In this document: positions 9,985-20,725 of the stretch, piece after piece
How positions within the stretch are numbered: position 1 is the first letter of the stretch
How the letters are laid out: the number at the start of each line of letters is the position of its first letter
Assembly: GCA_023548195.1 (NCBI GenBank)
Contig: JAJHZJ010000756.1
Coordinates: forward strand, 434,001-498,000
Length of the DNA: 64,000 nucleotides
Direction: 5' to 3'
From: Bettongia penicillata ogilbyi
Lineage: Eukaryota > Chordata > Mammalia > Diprotodontia > Potoroidae
Notes under the pieces: generated by a model
What the model saw: only the letters and a program-made list of their open reading frames with translations
Told to the model about the DNA's origin: nothing
Database searches by the model: none
Made by a program: the position numbers and the translations under genes

Positions 9985-10240
9985 AAACTTTGTGGTTAAG
10001 TTATGTCCAACTCGTCATGACTGCATTTGAAGTTTTTCTTGGCAAAGATATTGGAGTGGTTTGCCTTTTCCTTCTCCAACTCATTTTACAGATAAGGGAA
10101 CTGAGGCAAACCGGGTTAAGTGACTTGCCCAGGGTCATGCAGGTAGTATCTGAGGCCACATTTGAACTCAGGAAGAAGAATCTTCCTGACTCCAAACCCA
10201 GCACTCTCTGCACCATGATGCCACCTTGCTGCCATCAAAA
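9985..10240 (-). mobile_element. MAR1-type SINE
   Basis: Reverse-oriented copy: tail 'gtccaactcgtcatgactgc', 'ttcttggcaaagatattgga', 'gtggtttgccttttccttct', 'gaactgaggcaaaccgggtt', 'agtgacttgcccagggtcat', and the tRNA-like head ending 'gatgccaccttgctgcc'. Nearly full length. Confidence 0.9.
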
Positions 10241-11423
10241 ACCTTAAAAAACATCATATAAATGATATTATTAGCATTTTTGTTATTGCCATAATAATTA
10301 TTATAGCTATTATTATTTTCTGAGGCAGTCTATTCCAGTTGGATAACTTTAACTGCACATTCAACAAATATCATGTTCTCCACACCTTGCAATCAGATTC
10401 TTGTCCCAACCAATCTACTGAAAGTGCTCCCTCTAAAAACTAATCTCAAAGAACAGAAGCTTTTGTTTCTTCTTGTTCTGTATCTTCCTATACTTTTAGT
10501 AAGCTATCTGACACTAAAGACCACCCTTGCCTTTTGAATATACTCACCTCTTTTGCCATCAGGGGCAATACTGTTTTTTGGGTCATAAAGATAACAATTC
10601 ACATTTACAGAATGCCAAACATTTTTCTCTTTAAGTTTTTCTTTATCTCCTCTGGTGTTACATATGTCATATTTCTTGCATCTTCAAGATCTTGGATGTC
10701 CAAGAACAATCCTAAAACTATTTATGTGCTGGAAGGTCCTCCAGAACACTTTGAGGACCTACCACTAAGGGGTGGAATGTTGTAGGCACAATATCATAAT
10801 GCCCTGTCCCAAGCCAGTTAATACTTAAAAGGTATTGAAGTTGTCCTCAATTTTTAATTGGCTCAGGACACTGACTGTCAGACCACTGATGGGTCTTTCT
10901 AGTAGTCCGAGCACAAAATTAATCAGGACATGAGGGACTTCAGGTTTTATGTCCACAGACCAAAAGTATCACCAACTTTGGCACAGGAATGCCGCACTCA
11001 GTTGAGTCAAGGTTATGTCCTACATTCTTTTCCTGATCATAATATTCAATTCACACTACAGTTAAGTAAATCTCCTTTTGTTAACTATTAGATAGACTAT
11101 GAATATCTCATTTCATTCCAATTTCAAACCTGGGATATTGATTGACCTGATAATACTTGGCCTTCAATATCTATAATGGACTGGATATTGATTAACTCAT
11201 AAAGACATGTGAAGAGCATCTTTATTAGATGCTGGCACAACAAAAATTCATGTGCTCTAAACTATGCAGAACAAAAAGCTCTGCAAATGCATAAACCTAA
11301 CAGAAAAAAAAACCCATCAAAATCTTGTGGGAACAGGATAAGATACATATCATTCTCACCATCTTGTCTGCTACTGGTTAGTGGCACCAGCAATGCGTAG
11401 CACAGCCCAGGCATGGAAAAGGA
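10241..11423. other. No gene recognised; probably unique sequence
   Basis: An AT-rich stretch (10260-10320) is followed by complex sequence. There is a possible short MIR-like block near 10590. I find no coding or RNA gene signal. Confidence 0.4.
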
Positions 11424-11862
11424 CAGGGGTGTGCTAGATCCAACTCAAATAGGATTTGAAAGAAGTTGTAAAATTTTCAATGGGAGTAATTACACATTGC
11501 ATATCAACTAATGCTACAAACTAGGGCTTTATTTATCGTTTTGTTGATTGTCTAGACCCAGAGGTCAGCAAACTATGTCCCAGAGGCCAAATGTTCACAG
11601 CTTATTTTTATATAGCTTTTGAGCTAAAAATTATTTTTTTCATTTAAAAATAAAGTTATGGTACTTGAAAACAGAAAAACCATTCTTAATTTGTGGGCTG
11701 CACAAAAACAAACTGACTAAGATTTAGCCCTCAAGCCTGGTTTGCTCACCCGTGATCTACTCTAGACTTCAAAAAGTGATGAATAAAGTGTTAATAAGGA
11801 AGATTAGATTAAAAAATGTATCATGTCTATGGTTATTAATTATTTACCAGCACACCATTAGA
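11424..11862 (+). mobile_element. hAT-type MITE, copy 2 (carries a nested insertion)
   Basis: It begins caggggtgtgctagatcc and ends agcacaccatta, imperfect terminal inverted repeats of the family at 4868 and 45930. Possible degenerate 8-bp target duplications are gaaaagga and gagccagg. Its middle is split by a second element at 11558-11759. With the inner element removed it aligns along its full length with copy 1 ('tttattt.t.gttttgttg.ttgtctagac'). Confidence 0.75.
11558..11759. mobile_element. Second hAT-type DNA element nested in the first
   Basis: About 200 bp are bounded by imperfect inverted ends (aggtcagcaaact at the left, gtttgctcacc at the right). They are flanked by the 8-base near-duplicates gtctagac (11550-11557) and ctctagac (11760-11767). 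The uninterrupted paralogues at 4990 and 46030 have only one such octamer, which marks the insertion point. It is non-coding, so it depended on a transposase in trans. Confidence 0.75.
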
Positions 11863-12310
11863 GCCAGGTATCAGGCATAGACAGGTCCAGGCCTGGAATC
11901 AGGGAGCAGAGCTCAGGCCTTGGCAATTTCAGTGCCCAGAGCACCCTAATATTTTTGTTCTACTAAAGAAAGCTGTTGTTTAGTTGACCGTGCAGTAGTC
12001 TGCAGAACAGCACATCTAAAAGAATAATACTAGTACAGGACTTGCCCTTTCCCATGACTCCTGCTCTGGTAAGAAGCAGGAATAGAAGAGTCTAGGCCCT
12101 GGCCTAGCAGGACACCACTCAATCAGGCATGGCGGCCAGTGCTGAGTATGGGGCGTTGGCAGTCACTCCTGGGCATAATCTCTAATGTTTGGACCTGATA
12201 CAGTTTTATTCTACTACAAAAATCAGCTATTTCGTTACTTGTGCAGTAGTCTGGAGGACATAAAATATTTAAAAATTATAGCAGAACAGGGCTATTTCTA
12301 TCAGAACTCT
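11863..12310. repeat. Diverged 251-bp tandem duplication
   Basis: Several blocks recur with a constant 251-base offset: atcaggcat at 11870 and 12121, ttctacta at 11958 and 12209, and gtgcagtagtctg at 11990 and 12241. The two units are clearly related but diverged. I do not recognise the unit as a known repeat, and it carries no open frame of note. Confidence 0.65.
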
Positions 12311-12547
12311 ACAGAACAAGATGAGAAGATTGATGTTTCTTGATAATACACACCTTAAAAGTCCATCTCACTCTTCATGGCATGAGGAAGGGATGAGGAT
12401 AGCAATTTAAGGTTGATCTATATCAGGGACTCTGTGCCCTGGTGCCATTAAAACTGCTATGAAGGTCTAGAAGGAACCTGGAATTGAGACCGTTTGGGTT
12501 CTAGCAATACCATTGAGTAGATTAACATCCTAGCTCGTGTGGTACAA

Positions 12548-12803
12548 CTGTTGTTGGTCAGTTGTTTCAGTCATATCCAACTCTTCACAACCCCATTTGA
12601 GGGTCATCTTGGCAAAGATGCTGGTATGGTTCTGCCATTTCCTTCTGCAACTCATTTTACAGATAAGGAAACTGAGATAAATAGGATTAAGTGACTTGCG
12701 CAGGGTCACATAGCTAATAAATGTCTGAGGTTGGATTTGAACTCAGGTCTTCTTCCTGACTCCTGGCCTGGCACTCTATCTACTGTATGACCTAGGTGCC
12801 CTG
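12548..12803 (-). mobile_element. MAR1-type SINE
   Basis: Full-length reverse copy: 'gtcatatccaactcttcaca', 'catcttggcaaagatgctgg', 'cattttacagataaggaaac', 'agtgacttgcgcagggtcac' and head 'gacctaggtgccctgt'. The tail is preceded by 'actgttgttgg', the reverse of the terminal short repeat. Confidence 0.9.
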
Positions 12804-12904
12804 TGGTGAAACTGCTGCTATGAGTCTCAGAAATAGAAAAGGCAGCATAGGGTTACCAGATGATCCTACATGAATCCACTGTGATGATTAGCTCAGTAGA
12901 TAAC

Positions 12905-13135
12905 AGCTAGTATTTATATAGTGCTTTGCAAAGTGCTTTACATATATCATTTCATTTTTTCCTCATCATAACCCTAAAGGGTAGGTGCTACTCTTAGTCT
13001 AATTTTTATGAGTGGGACAGACAAAATTATTGAGGCAGACAAAAGTTAAGTGACTTGCCCTAGATCACACAACTAAGCAGGATTTGAACTCAACTCTTCT
13101 GGTTCCAGATCCAACATCATTTAGCTACCAGTAGA
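12905..13135 (-). repeat. MIR/THER1 SINE
   Basis: Antisense order: 'agtatttatatagtgctttg', 'gctttacatatatcatttca', 'agttaagtgacttgccctag', 'gatttgaactcaactcttct'. Confidence 0.85.
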
Positions 13136-13574
13136 TATGATGCATATTATAGCAGAGGGAGTGGCACTTCATGGTCTGGCAGTATAAGGGGGTAAGATAC
13201 TTCAGAATAAATCAGAAACACCTGCAGGAAATATTTCAGGCAAATGACCTTGATCACCAAATGGAGCAAACTGTGACTGCATGTGAAATAGAATGAAAGT
13301 AATAGTATTTTCATTAAGCTTCAGGATAATACCATGACAAAAATGAAAGAAAAAATCTCATTTATAGGAAAGGGCTTCCTACAGCTTATTATCAACACAA
13401 TTCTCAACTGCCTCACCAGATAACATTTTGCAACTAGCACAGGATAATTATTTTAAAAAACCCTTTAAACCTAAGCCTATATTAGGCAAAATGAGATATG
13501 CAATTAAATTTTGGGCTATTGTAAATTTTCTGTTTGTTCTTAGACTCAACTTTTGGGTCCAGTGAAATAGGCAT
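13136..13574. other. No gene or named repeat seen
   Basis: A/T-rich, apparently unique sequence without coding signal. Confidence 0.35.
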
Positions 13575-13735
13575 TAGTTACACCAGGCATCAGAAAGCCT
13601 GTATTCTAGTCTTAATTCCAACACATCCTAGTTGTGTTACTCTAGGTAAAAACATCCTCTTGGAGTGTCAATTTCTTCATCTGTAAAATGAAAGTTCTAA
13701 CATTTGCATTCCTTGCTTTACAAAGTTGTGCTGCA
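13575..13735 (+). repeat. MIR-like SINE, diverged
   Basis: Sense MIR: 'agaaagcctgtattctagtc', 'cctagttgtgttactctagg', 'tcaatttcttcatctgtaaa'. It lies directly 5' of a better-preserved copy. Confidence 0.65.
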
Positions 13736-13751
13736 GACATACTTACCTGCT

Positions 13752-14012
13752 CCTAGCAGTGGCTAGAGTGTTGGACCTAGAGTTAGGGAGCCCTGACTTC
13801 AAATCTGGCTTTACACATTTATTAGCTGTACCTGGGAAAGGCATTTAACTCGTTTGCCTCAGCTTTCGCATCTGTAAAATGGGGATAATAATGGCACCTA
13901 CCTCCCAGGGTTGTTGCAAGAATCGAATGAGATAATAATTATAAAGTGCTTAATAAAGTGCCTGGAACAGAGTAAACACTATATAAATGTTAGCTTTTAT
14001 TATTAGTTGTTG
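13752..14012 (+). repeat. THER1/MIR SINE, nearly full length
   Basis: Sense copy with tRNA-like head 'tggctagagtgttggaccta', core 'cttcaaatctggctttacac', 'tgcctcagctttcgcatctg', 'aatggggataataatggcac', and 3' end 'aataaagtgcctggaacaga'. It is one of the best-preserved MIRs in the window. Confidence 0.9.
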
Positions 14013-14129
14013 AAAGGGAATTATTATCATAACTTCAGTGCTTCAAAGACATGATTTTAGTGTTGTAGGTATTACCTTTATTCATTGTAAATCATGAACC
14101 CCCAATGACGTTTTTTATCAGTTGTTGTG

Positions 14130-14680
14130 GGGAGTTGTATTAGCAAGCACGCACACCCAGGATGGCTTGTTAGCACAGTTTCTTTGATCTGCTTTATAAA
14201 GGAAAGACAGCTTCAAAGGGGTTAACGATCCTTCCTTAATTAAACATATATGTTATCCACTATTTCAGAAGAAAGGTTAACACCCAGAAAATGGAGAAAA
14301 CAAAAACAGAAAAAATACAATCAGAGAAATTAGCATAAAGATCAACGGACAAGGCTCCAAGCATCTGACAAAGTAATACAACCACCGACATACACCGTTG
14401 AATGAGAGATCACCAACAACATCTGAGTAGTGTGGTGTGCTCTTACCAAACAGCTACTCAGATTTCCATCCAGGGAATCAAAAGGTCCTTCTCATGATTA
14501 AACCCCCAAAGCAAAATACCAACCTCCCAGTACATGTAGTTTTCAACTAATAGGCTCAGAGCCAGAAAGCATCACAACCCACATGACTCAGCACAGCTGT
14601 GAACTACTGAGGTTCAGAGGGGATGGAGTCTTCAGATATTCACAATTTAGCCTGAGCCTGGGAAACTGAACTCCAAAAAG
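14130..14680. repeat. Possible LTR/ERV-derived segment
   Basis: The sequence has the look of a marsupial interspersed repeat: a long moderate-complexity block with 'tggcttgttagcacagtttc', 'gcaaaataccaacctcccag' and 'cagcacagctgtgaactact'. I believe such blocks recur in marsupial genomes. I cannot find LTR termini, a primer-binding site or retroviral coding sequence, so this is a weak call. Confidence 0.3.
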
Positions 14681-14956
14681 GAAACAATAAAAATCCCATT
14701 TTGCCTGGGCTTATAGGAGTGGGGGAGGAAATCACCTTGTAGCCTATCTTCTAGTGATGATGGTGATAAATATTGTAGAGATATTAAATAAGGCCTCAAT
14801 AAACAAGTGAAATAATAAGTGAAATCTACCACAGAGCAAGGTTTTTGGGGCCCTAGTCCTGATTCCTCACAATGCCAAATAAGGTCCAGTCAATTTAGTA
14901 GGGAAAAAAAATTCACTCACTCTGGTTATGGAGAATTGTTGGATATCAGAGAATAA

Positions 14957-15345
14957 TAGTTAGCCAGTCATTAAGTATCGATTGAATGCTTGCTATATGT
15001 CAGGCACTGCGCCGAGTATTGGGGATACAAAGGATGTCAAAGGACAGTTCCTTGTCCTTGAAGGGTGCAGTCTACTGGAAGAGACAACATGCCCACAACC
15101 ATGAACAAACAAGATACAGAGAGGATAAATTAGAAATAATCAATAGAGAGAAAGCACTGCATTAAAGGGGGTTGGGAAAGATTTCTTGTAGAGAATAGAA
15201 TCATATTTGTGACTTGAAGGAAGCCAAGGAAAGTTAGTAGGTAGAGATGAGGAAGGAGAGCTTTACAGGCATGGGGGACAGCCAGTGAAAATAGTTGGAG
15301 TTGGGAGATGGAGTGTTTTGTTCAAAGCATAGTTGGTAGGTTAAT
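14957..15345 (+). repeat. Unassigned dispersed repeat, long copy
   Basis: The order is 'gtcaggcactgcgccgagta', 'gagacaacatgcccacaacc', 'gaaagcactgcattaaaggg', 'gacttgaaggaagccaagga', 'gcatgggggacagccagtga'. The same order occurs at 43355-43780 and in part at 1216. Confidence 0.65.
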
Positions 15346-16149
15346 GTCACTCGGTCATAGAGTACGGGTCATAGAGTCCATGAGGGAGTAAGAGAAGCCT
15401 GGCTTCCTTACTCCTCAATGAGGCCTTGTTACCTGACTGCTCACAATTGGGGTCTGGAAAACAAAATCAGATTTGGGAGATAGGGCCACCAGTCCTATTA
15501 AAGGGAAGCTCTCAAGGCCCCTAAAGGTTAGACTCTCTTTGTATGTTGCTAACCCTCCAATTATTCTGTGACATGGCCCTGTCTGTGAAATTGGATTCTG
15601 TTTTAGTTTGTTCTTTATTATGATCTTGACCTTATTGTACCTGGACCAAACAATCCACTGATTCACATCAGCTTTGTATCTTTTGGTGCTGAGTTGGACC
15701 ATGTCCCCAGACTGAGAGGAAACAGGAGCAGGAGGGTTCTAGGTAAGAATTAAGAAAGAACTTGCTATGGTTCTTAAGATACTTTGTCAAGCTAGTAAAG
15801 AAAGTAGAGGAATGTCACTCCCTAGAGACCTTTAAGAATAGGTTAGCCTCCTAGCTGTCTGGGATGCCTTGGTGTCCTTGGTCCAGGGAAAGGGACTTGA
15901 TGACCTCTCCAAATTTTCTGAAATTGCATTTATTCTTTGTCCTACACTGGGGGCAGCATGGTGAATATTTAATGCCTTCCTTTGAATTTCAAGGTATAAG
16001 GATATTTAAGGAAACAATAAATATTTAATCTACTAGAAGGAAAGATATCTGAGAAGATCTAGGCTAGACCATTCTATTGTGGCACTAATTACAGACCTGA
16101 TTTTTGCTTCCATATTTGAATTCAAATATAGTTGTAATTTGCCTATCTT
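15346..16149. other. No gene; possible old LINE and LTR fragments
   Basis: The block 15402-15715 is moderately GC-rich and could be LTR-like. The block 15790-15930 ('agagacctttaagaatagg', 'gacttgatgacctctcc') resembles a decayed L3/CR1 3' end. Neither call is firm. Confidence 0.3.
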
Positions 16150-16372
16150 TTATTTATTGTTGCTCATTTTCAATTATGTCTGACACTTCATGCTCCCATT
16201 TAGAGTTTTCTTGGCAAAGATACTGAAGTGGTTTGCCATTTCCTTCTCCAGCTCATTTTACAGATGAAGAAACTGAGGCAAAACAGGGTCAAGTGACTTG
16301 CCAGGGTCACATAGCTAGGAAGTATCTGAGGCCTGAAAGATGAGTCTTACTGACTCCAGGCACTCCCAAATG
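16150..16372 (-). mobile_element. MAR1-type SINE, head truncated
   Basis: Reverse copy with 'gttttcttggcaaagatact', 'gtggtttgccatttccttct', 'gaaactgaggcaaaacaggg' and 'gtcacatagctaggaagtat'. The distal head is shortened. Confidence 0.88.
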
Positions 16373-17870
16373 CTACAATTTATTTCAACCATAGAAACAC
16401 ACCTCAGGGGACTTGAGTAAACAGGTTCAACCCAAAGAAATTCAGGTTACAACTCTGTAATTTTCCCCTTTCTCATTTTCCTATTCCTTGCATTTGGTTT
16501 TCTTGGAAATCTATGTCTGGGGAGAATCTCAGCGGTTGTCTACCACACATCAGAGCAGTCATTTTCGTAAACTGTTTTCTACCCACCTTGATGACTAATG
16601 TTCTAACAGGCTCGCTGATTATTACGGTGCCCTGTAGATATGGACTGGGGGTGTTTGTCTAGGGAAATGTCTGCTGCCTTAAATGAGTGATAAAAGGAAG
16701 AGGAGAAAGAGGGGTTGGTGAGGTGGAGTGGTACTGAGCGAGCAAAGTTGGAACAATCCAAAGAAAGGTAGGCTAATATAGAAGCACTGTTTAGCTGAGT
16801 TCACAGGGCATAGGGCACTCATTCTTTCCTGTACTGTACCCAGCATTGTGGTTTGTGCAATATTCAGACTTGGGAAAACCTGACCCATATTGTAATTAGA
16901 GAGATTAAGTCCTCTTCCTCACATTCACTAGCTCATTAACAAACACAAACAACCCAATCCTTCCAAGGATTTTGCTAACTCTAGTAATAGTTATGACTTT
17001 GGAGCCTTAGAGGTGTCTCAAAATGAGGTGAGATGTAAAAGAGGTAACCATTGTACAACTATCAATTGGGTATGTGGCAATTTTATTCCTGCCAACAAAA
17101 AAGAATCATAGTACTCATTAACAAAATGATTAGAACAGAATTCAGTAATATAACATAACTACAGTTATCAATTGAGGGGAGCTAAGATTTAAGACTTATT
17201 GGAATATAAACAATTACCCAACCAGGCAATTTACATTTCACCTTGATATGAACTATCAGATCAAATAATCAGGCTTGACTTTCTTTGTGTTGATGATGAA
17301 GAAGCTTCCCTTGCCATTGCTACTCCAGGACATATTAGCACTTTCTTCCAGGTCTCTCAGGGTCTCTAGACCTTTCAGAATTCACAAGGTCATGACCAAT
17401 CCTGGACACGTCCACAGTGGGATTCATATGTGTCTATCATCAGGAGTGAACAAACATAAACAGGGACCTCCAGCTTAAGACCACCTAGTTGAGTTCATAT
17501 TCCATCTAGGTAGCATTGTCAGACTTGCCAGATACTAGAGTAGAAAAAGACTGTCTTTCTCCAGACTATCTTGGAAGAGTCATAGCTAAGAGGTCCAGCA
17601 GGGACCTATTGCCTCTTTTCAGAAAGTCCAGAGTCATAAGTTCTTCCAGTTCCTCAGTCAGGGAATATGTCAAATATTGAGCCCACTCCCATGAGTCTAG
17701 AAGCAGATCCCAGAGCTCTCACCAGCTCAGCTAGAAGCAGTCTGAGAATATATGCACACACTCCAAGAAACAGTCCCCTAGGTCCATTCAGCCTTACTAC
17801 AGTACTAAAGACAAGGAAGGGAAAATACAGGTAAATATAAATGGGGCCTACGCATATTTCCAGGTTAATT
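16373..17870. other. No gene; 17030-17870 possibly ERV/LTR-derived
   Basis: No coding frame with a recognisable domain was found. The part from 17030 reads like interspersed marsupial repeat sequence ('actattatcaattggg'-type blocks and 'agatttaagacttattggaa'), but I cannot place LTR ends. HAL1 copy A is inserted at its end. Confidence 0.3.
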
Positions 17871-17880
17871 AGAATTTCCA

Positions 17881-18578
17881 GGGGGTGGAGCCAAGATGGT
17901 GGAGTAGAAAGACTCACGTATGCTAGCTCCGAACCCACAGCCCATATATTTCCTGCAAGAAGAACTCCCCACAAATTCTGGAGCACTGCAAGATGCATAG
18001 AAACACAGTGGAAAAGATTTCCATTCCAGAGAGCCGTCCCCACAGGTCCATCGCGCTCCGGACAGCAGAGTCCACCCCTGCACTGCCCTGGCCTCCCGGC
18101 CCCAGAGAAGCAGATTGGAGCAGGCTTCAGGGACGGAATCTCTGGTGGCCGCAAAGGTCCCTCTGCCCGCAGACGCTACAGGTCAGTGAGAGAGATGTCT
18201 GGGCTGGCTGAGAGGGGAGCAGAGTGTCTCCGTGGCTCAGGCCCCTTCGGGAGGCAGCGACAGAGGCCCGGGACTCCCGGAGAAAGCAGGAGCTCCATTA
18301 CCGAAGGTCTCTGCATAAACCCCCTGAGGGAACTGAGCCTGGGAGATGGCCCTGCCCCCACCTGCCCCATTACTGAAGGTCTCTGCATAAAGCCCCTGAG
18401 GGAACTGAGCCTGGGAGGTGGCCCTGCCCCCAACCAAGCACCAGAACTTAAGCTCACATTGAATAGCAGCCACGCCTGCCGTGGAAAGCCCATTTGAATC
18501 TCAGACCCCAAGCACTAGCTGGGCAGATCTAGGTGGGGGTGGACAGGAATCTCAGAAGTCAAGTAACTAGTTGGGAAA
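17881..18578 (+). promoter_or_regulatory. HAL1-A 5'UTR/internal promoter region with 72-bp tandem duplication
   Basis: This is the most GC-rich part of the window. A 72-bp unit is repeated: 18297-18368 and 18369 to about 18436 are nearly identical ('gaaggtctctgcataaa', 'gggaactgagcctgggag'). Copies B and C have only one such unit. L1-type 5'UTRs carry an internal promoter, and in mouse L1 tandem 5' monomers supply it; that this duplication had such a role is inference. Confidence 0.65.
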
Positions 18579-19678
18579 ATGCCCAGGAAAGGGAAGAAAA
18601 ATAAGACTATAGAAAGCTACTTTGAGGGGGTACAGATGTTCCTGCCTTTCAGTTCTGATGATGAGGAACTATTCTTACCATCAGGGAAAGACGTGGAGGT
18701 CGGGGTCTCTGTATCCCAGAAATCCCAGGTGGATGTCTAGTGGGCTCAAGCCATGGAAGAGCTCAAAAAGGATTTTGAAAATCAAGTTAGACACGTGGAG
18801 GAAAAACTGGGAAGAGAAATGAGAGAGATGCAAGAAAAGTATGAAAAACAGGTCAATACCTTGGTAAAGGAGACCCCAAAAAATGCTGAAGAAGATAACA
18901 CCTTGAAAAATAGGCTCACTCAATTGGCAAAAGAGGTTCAAAAAGCCAATGAGGAGAAGAATGCTTTCAAAAGCAGAATTAGCCAAGTGGAAAAAGAGGT
19001 TCAAAAGCTCACTGAAGATAATAGTTCTCTCAAAATTAAAATGGAACAGATGGAGTTTAATGAATGTCTGACAAACCAAGAAATCACAAAACAAACCCAA
19101 AAGAATGAAAAAATGGAAGAGAATGTGAAATATCTCATGGGAAAAACAATTGACCTGGAAAATAGATCCAGGAGAGACAATTTAAAAATTATGGGACTAC
19201 CTGAAAGTCATGATCAAAAAAGAGCCTAGACATCATCTTTCATGAAATTATCGAGGAAAACTGCCCTGATATTCTACAACCAGAGGGCAAAATAAGTATT
19301 GAAAGAATCTATCGATCACCGCCTGAAAGAGATCCAAAAAGAGAAACTCCTAGGAACATTGTGGCCAAATTCCAGAATTCCCAGGTCAAGGAGAAAATCT
19401 TGCAAGCAGCTAGAAAGAAACAATTCCAGTATTGTGGAAATACAATCAGGATAACTCAAGATCTAGCAGCTTCTACATTAAGGGAGCAAAGGGCATGGAA
19501 TAGGATATTCCAGAAGTCAAAGGAACTAGGACTCAAACCAAGAATCTTCCACCCAGCAAAACTGGCTATAATACTTCAGGGGAAAATATGGTGTTTCAAT
19601 GAAACAGAGGACTTTCAAGCATTCTTGATGAAAAGACCAGAGCTGAAAAGAAAATATGACTTTCAGACACAAGAATGA
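18579..19678 (+). pseudogene. HAL1-A ORF1 (L1 ORF1p-like RNA-binding chaperone), broken
   Basis: The start is the ATG at 18579 (MPRKGKKNKTIESYFEG...). The N-terminal part is charged, then comes a long heptad-rich coiled coil (about 18753-19100, with repeated EEKN/KEVQK-type segments). An RRM entry motif LENRSRRDNLKIMGLPE lies near 19157-19207, followed by the C-terminal domain, which ends FQTQE at 19675. In L1, ORF1p trimerises through the coil and binds RNA. There is a TAG in frame at 18738-18740. A change to the -1 frame occurs at the run of six A near 19216-19221, with the upstream frame stopping at 19227-19229. Copies B and C have the same frame change. Confidence 0.9.
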
Positions 19679-19810
19679 AAAGAAGCATGTAAAAGTAAAC
19701 AGTAAAGAGAAGTCATAAGGGACTTACCAAAAGTGAACTGTTTACATTCCTACATGGAAAGACAATATTTGTAACTCTTAAAATTTTTCAGTATCTGGGT
19801 GGTTGGTGGG

Positions 19811-19890
19811 ACCACACACACACACATACACACACACGTACATGCATGCACGCACACACACATACACACATGCATGCACATATAGAGACA
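19811..19890. repeat. CA-rich microsatellite in HAL1-A 3'UTR
   Basis: (CA)n interspersed with TACA and TGCA units lies shortly downstream of ORF1. Copies B and C have simple repeats at the equivalent place. Confidence 0.9.
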
Positions 19891-20725
19891 GAGAGCACAG
19901 AGTGAATTGAATAGGATGGGACCATATCTTAAAAGAAATTAAGGTAAATGGTGAGAGAGAAATGTAGTGGGAGGAAAGAAGGTGAAATGGAATGGGGTAA
20001 ATTATATCTCATTCAAGAGGCAAGCAGGAGACTTTTTAGTGGAGGGAAAAAGAGGAGAGCTAAGAAAAAAAACATGAAGTTTACCCTCATCACATTCTAC
20101 TAAAGGAAGGAATAAAATGCACACTCATTTTGGTATGAAAACCCATCTCACAATACAGGAAAGTGGGGGAGAAGGAGATAAGCAAGGGGGGGGATGATGG
20201 TAGGGAGGGCAATGGGAGGAGGGAGGAATTTGAAGTCAACACTCAGGGAGGGACAGGATCAAAAGACAGAATAGAAACAATGGGGGGCAGGATAGGATGG
20301 AGGGAAATACAGTTAGTCTTACACAACCTGACTATTATCGAAGTCATTTGCAAAACCACACAGATATGGCCTATATTGAATTGCCTGCCTTCCCAAAGGG
20401 AATAGGTGGGGAGGGAGGGATGGGGAGAATTCAGAACTCAAAGTTTTAGGAACAACTGTTTAGTATTTTTGTTGCTACTAGGAAATAAGAAATACAGTTA
20501 ATGGGGAATAGAAAGTCATCTGGCCCTACAGGACAAAAGAGAAGATGGGGACAAGAGAAGGGAGGGATGATAGAAGAGAAGGCAGATTGATGATAGAGAA
20601 AATTAGAATGCTTGGTGTATTGTGGTGGGGGGAGGGGTTAAAAGGGGAGAAAATTTGGCACTCAAAATTTTGTGAAAATGAATGTAAAAAGTTAAATAAA
20701 TTTTTATTAAAAAAAAAGAATTTCC

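Larger units (their letters stand above)
17880..20716 (+). mobile_element. HAL1 (half-L1) retrotransposon, copy A, full length
   Basis: The element starts gggggtggagccaagatggt, the characteristic 5' end of marsupial L1/HAL1. It has a GC-rich 5'UTR (to 18578), a broken ORF1 (18579-19678) and about 1.0 kb of 3'UTR ending in an A-rich tail (20701-20716). There is no ORF2 or any reverse transcriptase sequence, which is the definition of HAL1. The 9-bp target-site duplication agaatttcc is at 17871-17879 and 20717-20725, and the site (TT|AGAA) fits L1 endonuclease cleavage. L1 proteins supplied in trans most likely inserted it. Confidence 0.92.

Noticed and set aside
14130..14680. Endogenous retrovirus LTR
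   Set aside because: Only a vague impression of marsupial repeat sequence; no TG...CA ends, TSD or coding part, so kept as a low-confidence repeat only.
17841..18497. 218-codon open frame over the HAL1-A start
   Set aside because: It covers the GC-rich HAL1 5'UTR and its tandem repeat, has no domain and no equivalent open frame in copies B and C.
18681..19100. 139-codon minus-strand frame
   Set aside because: It is the antisense of the HAL1-A coiled coil, open because the coil codons are AAG/GAA-rich.
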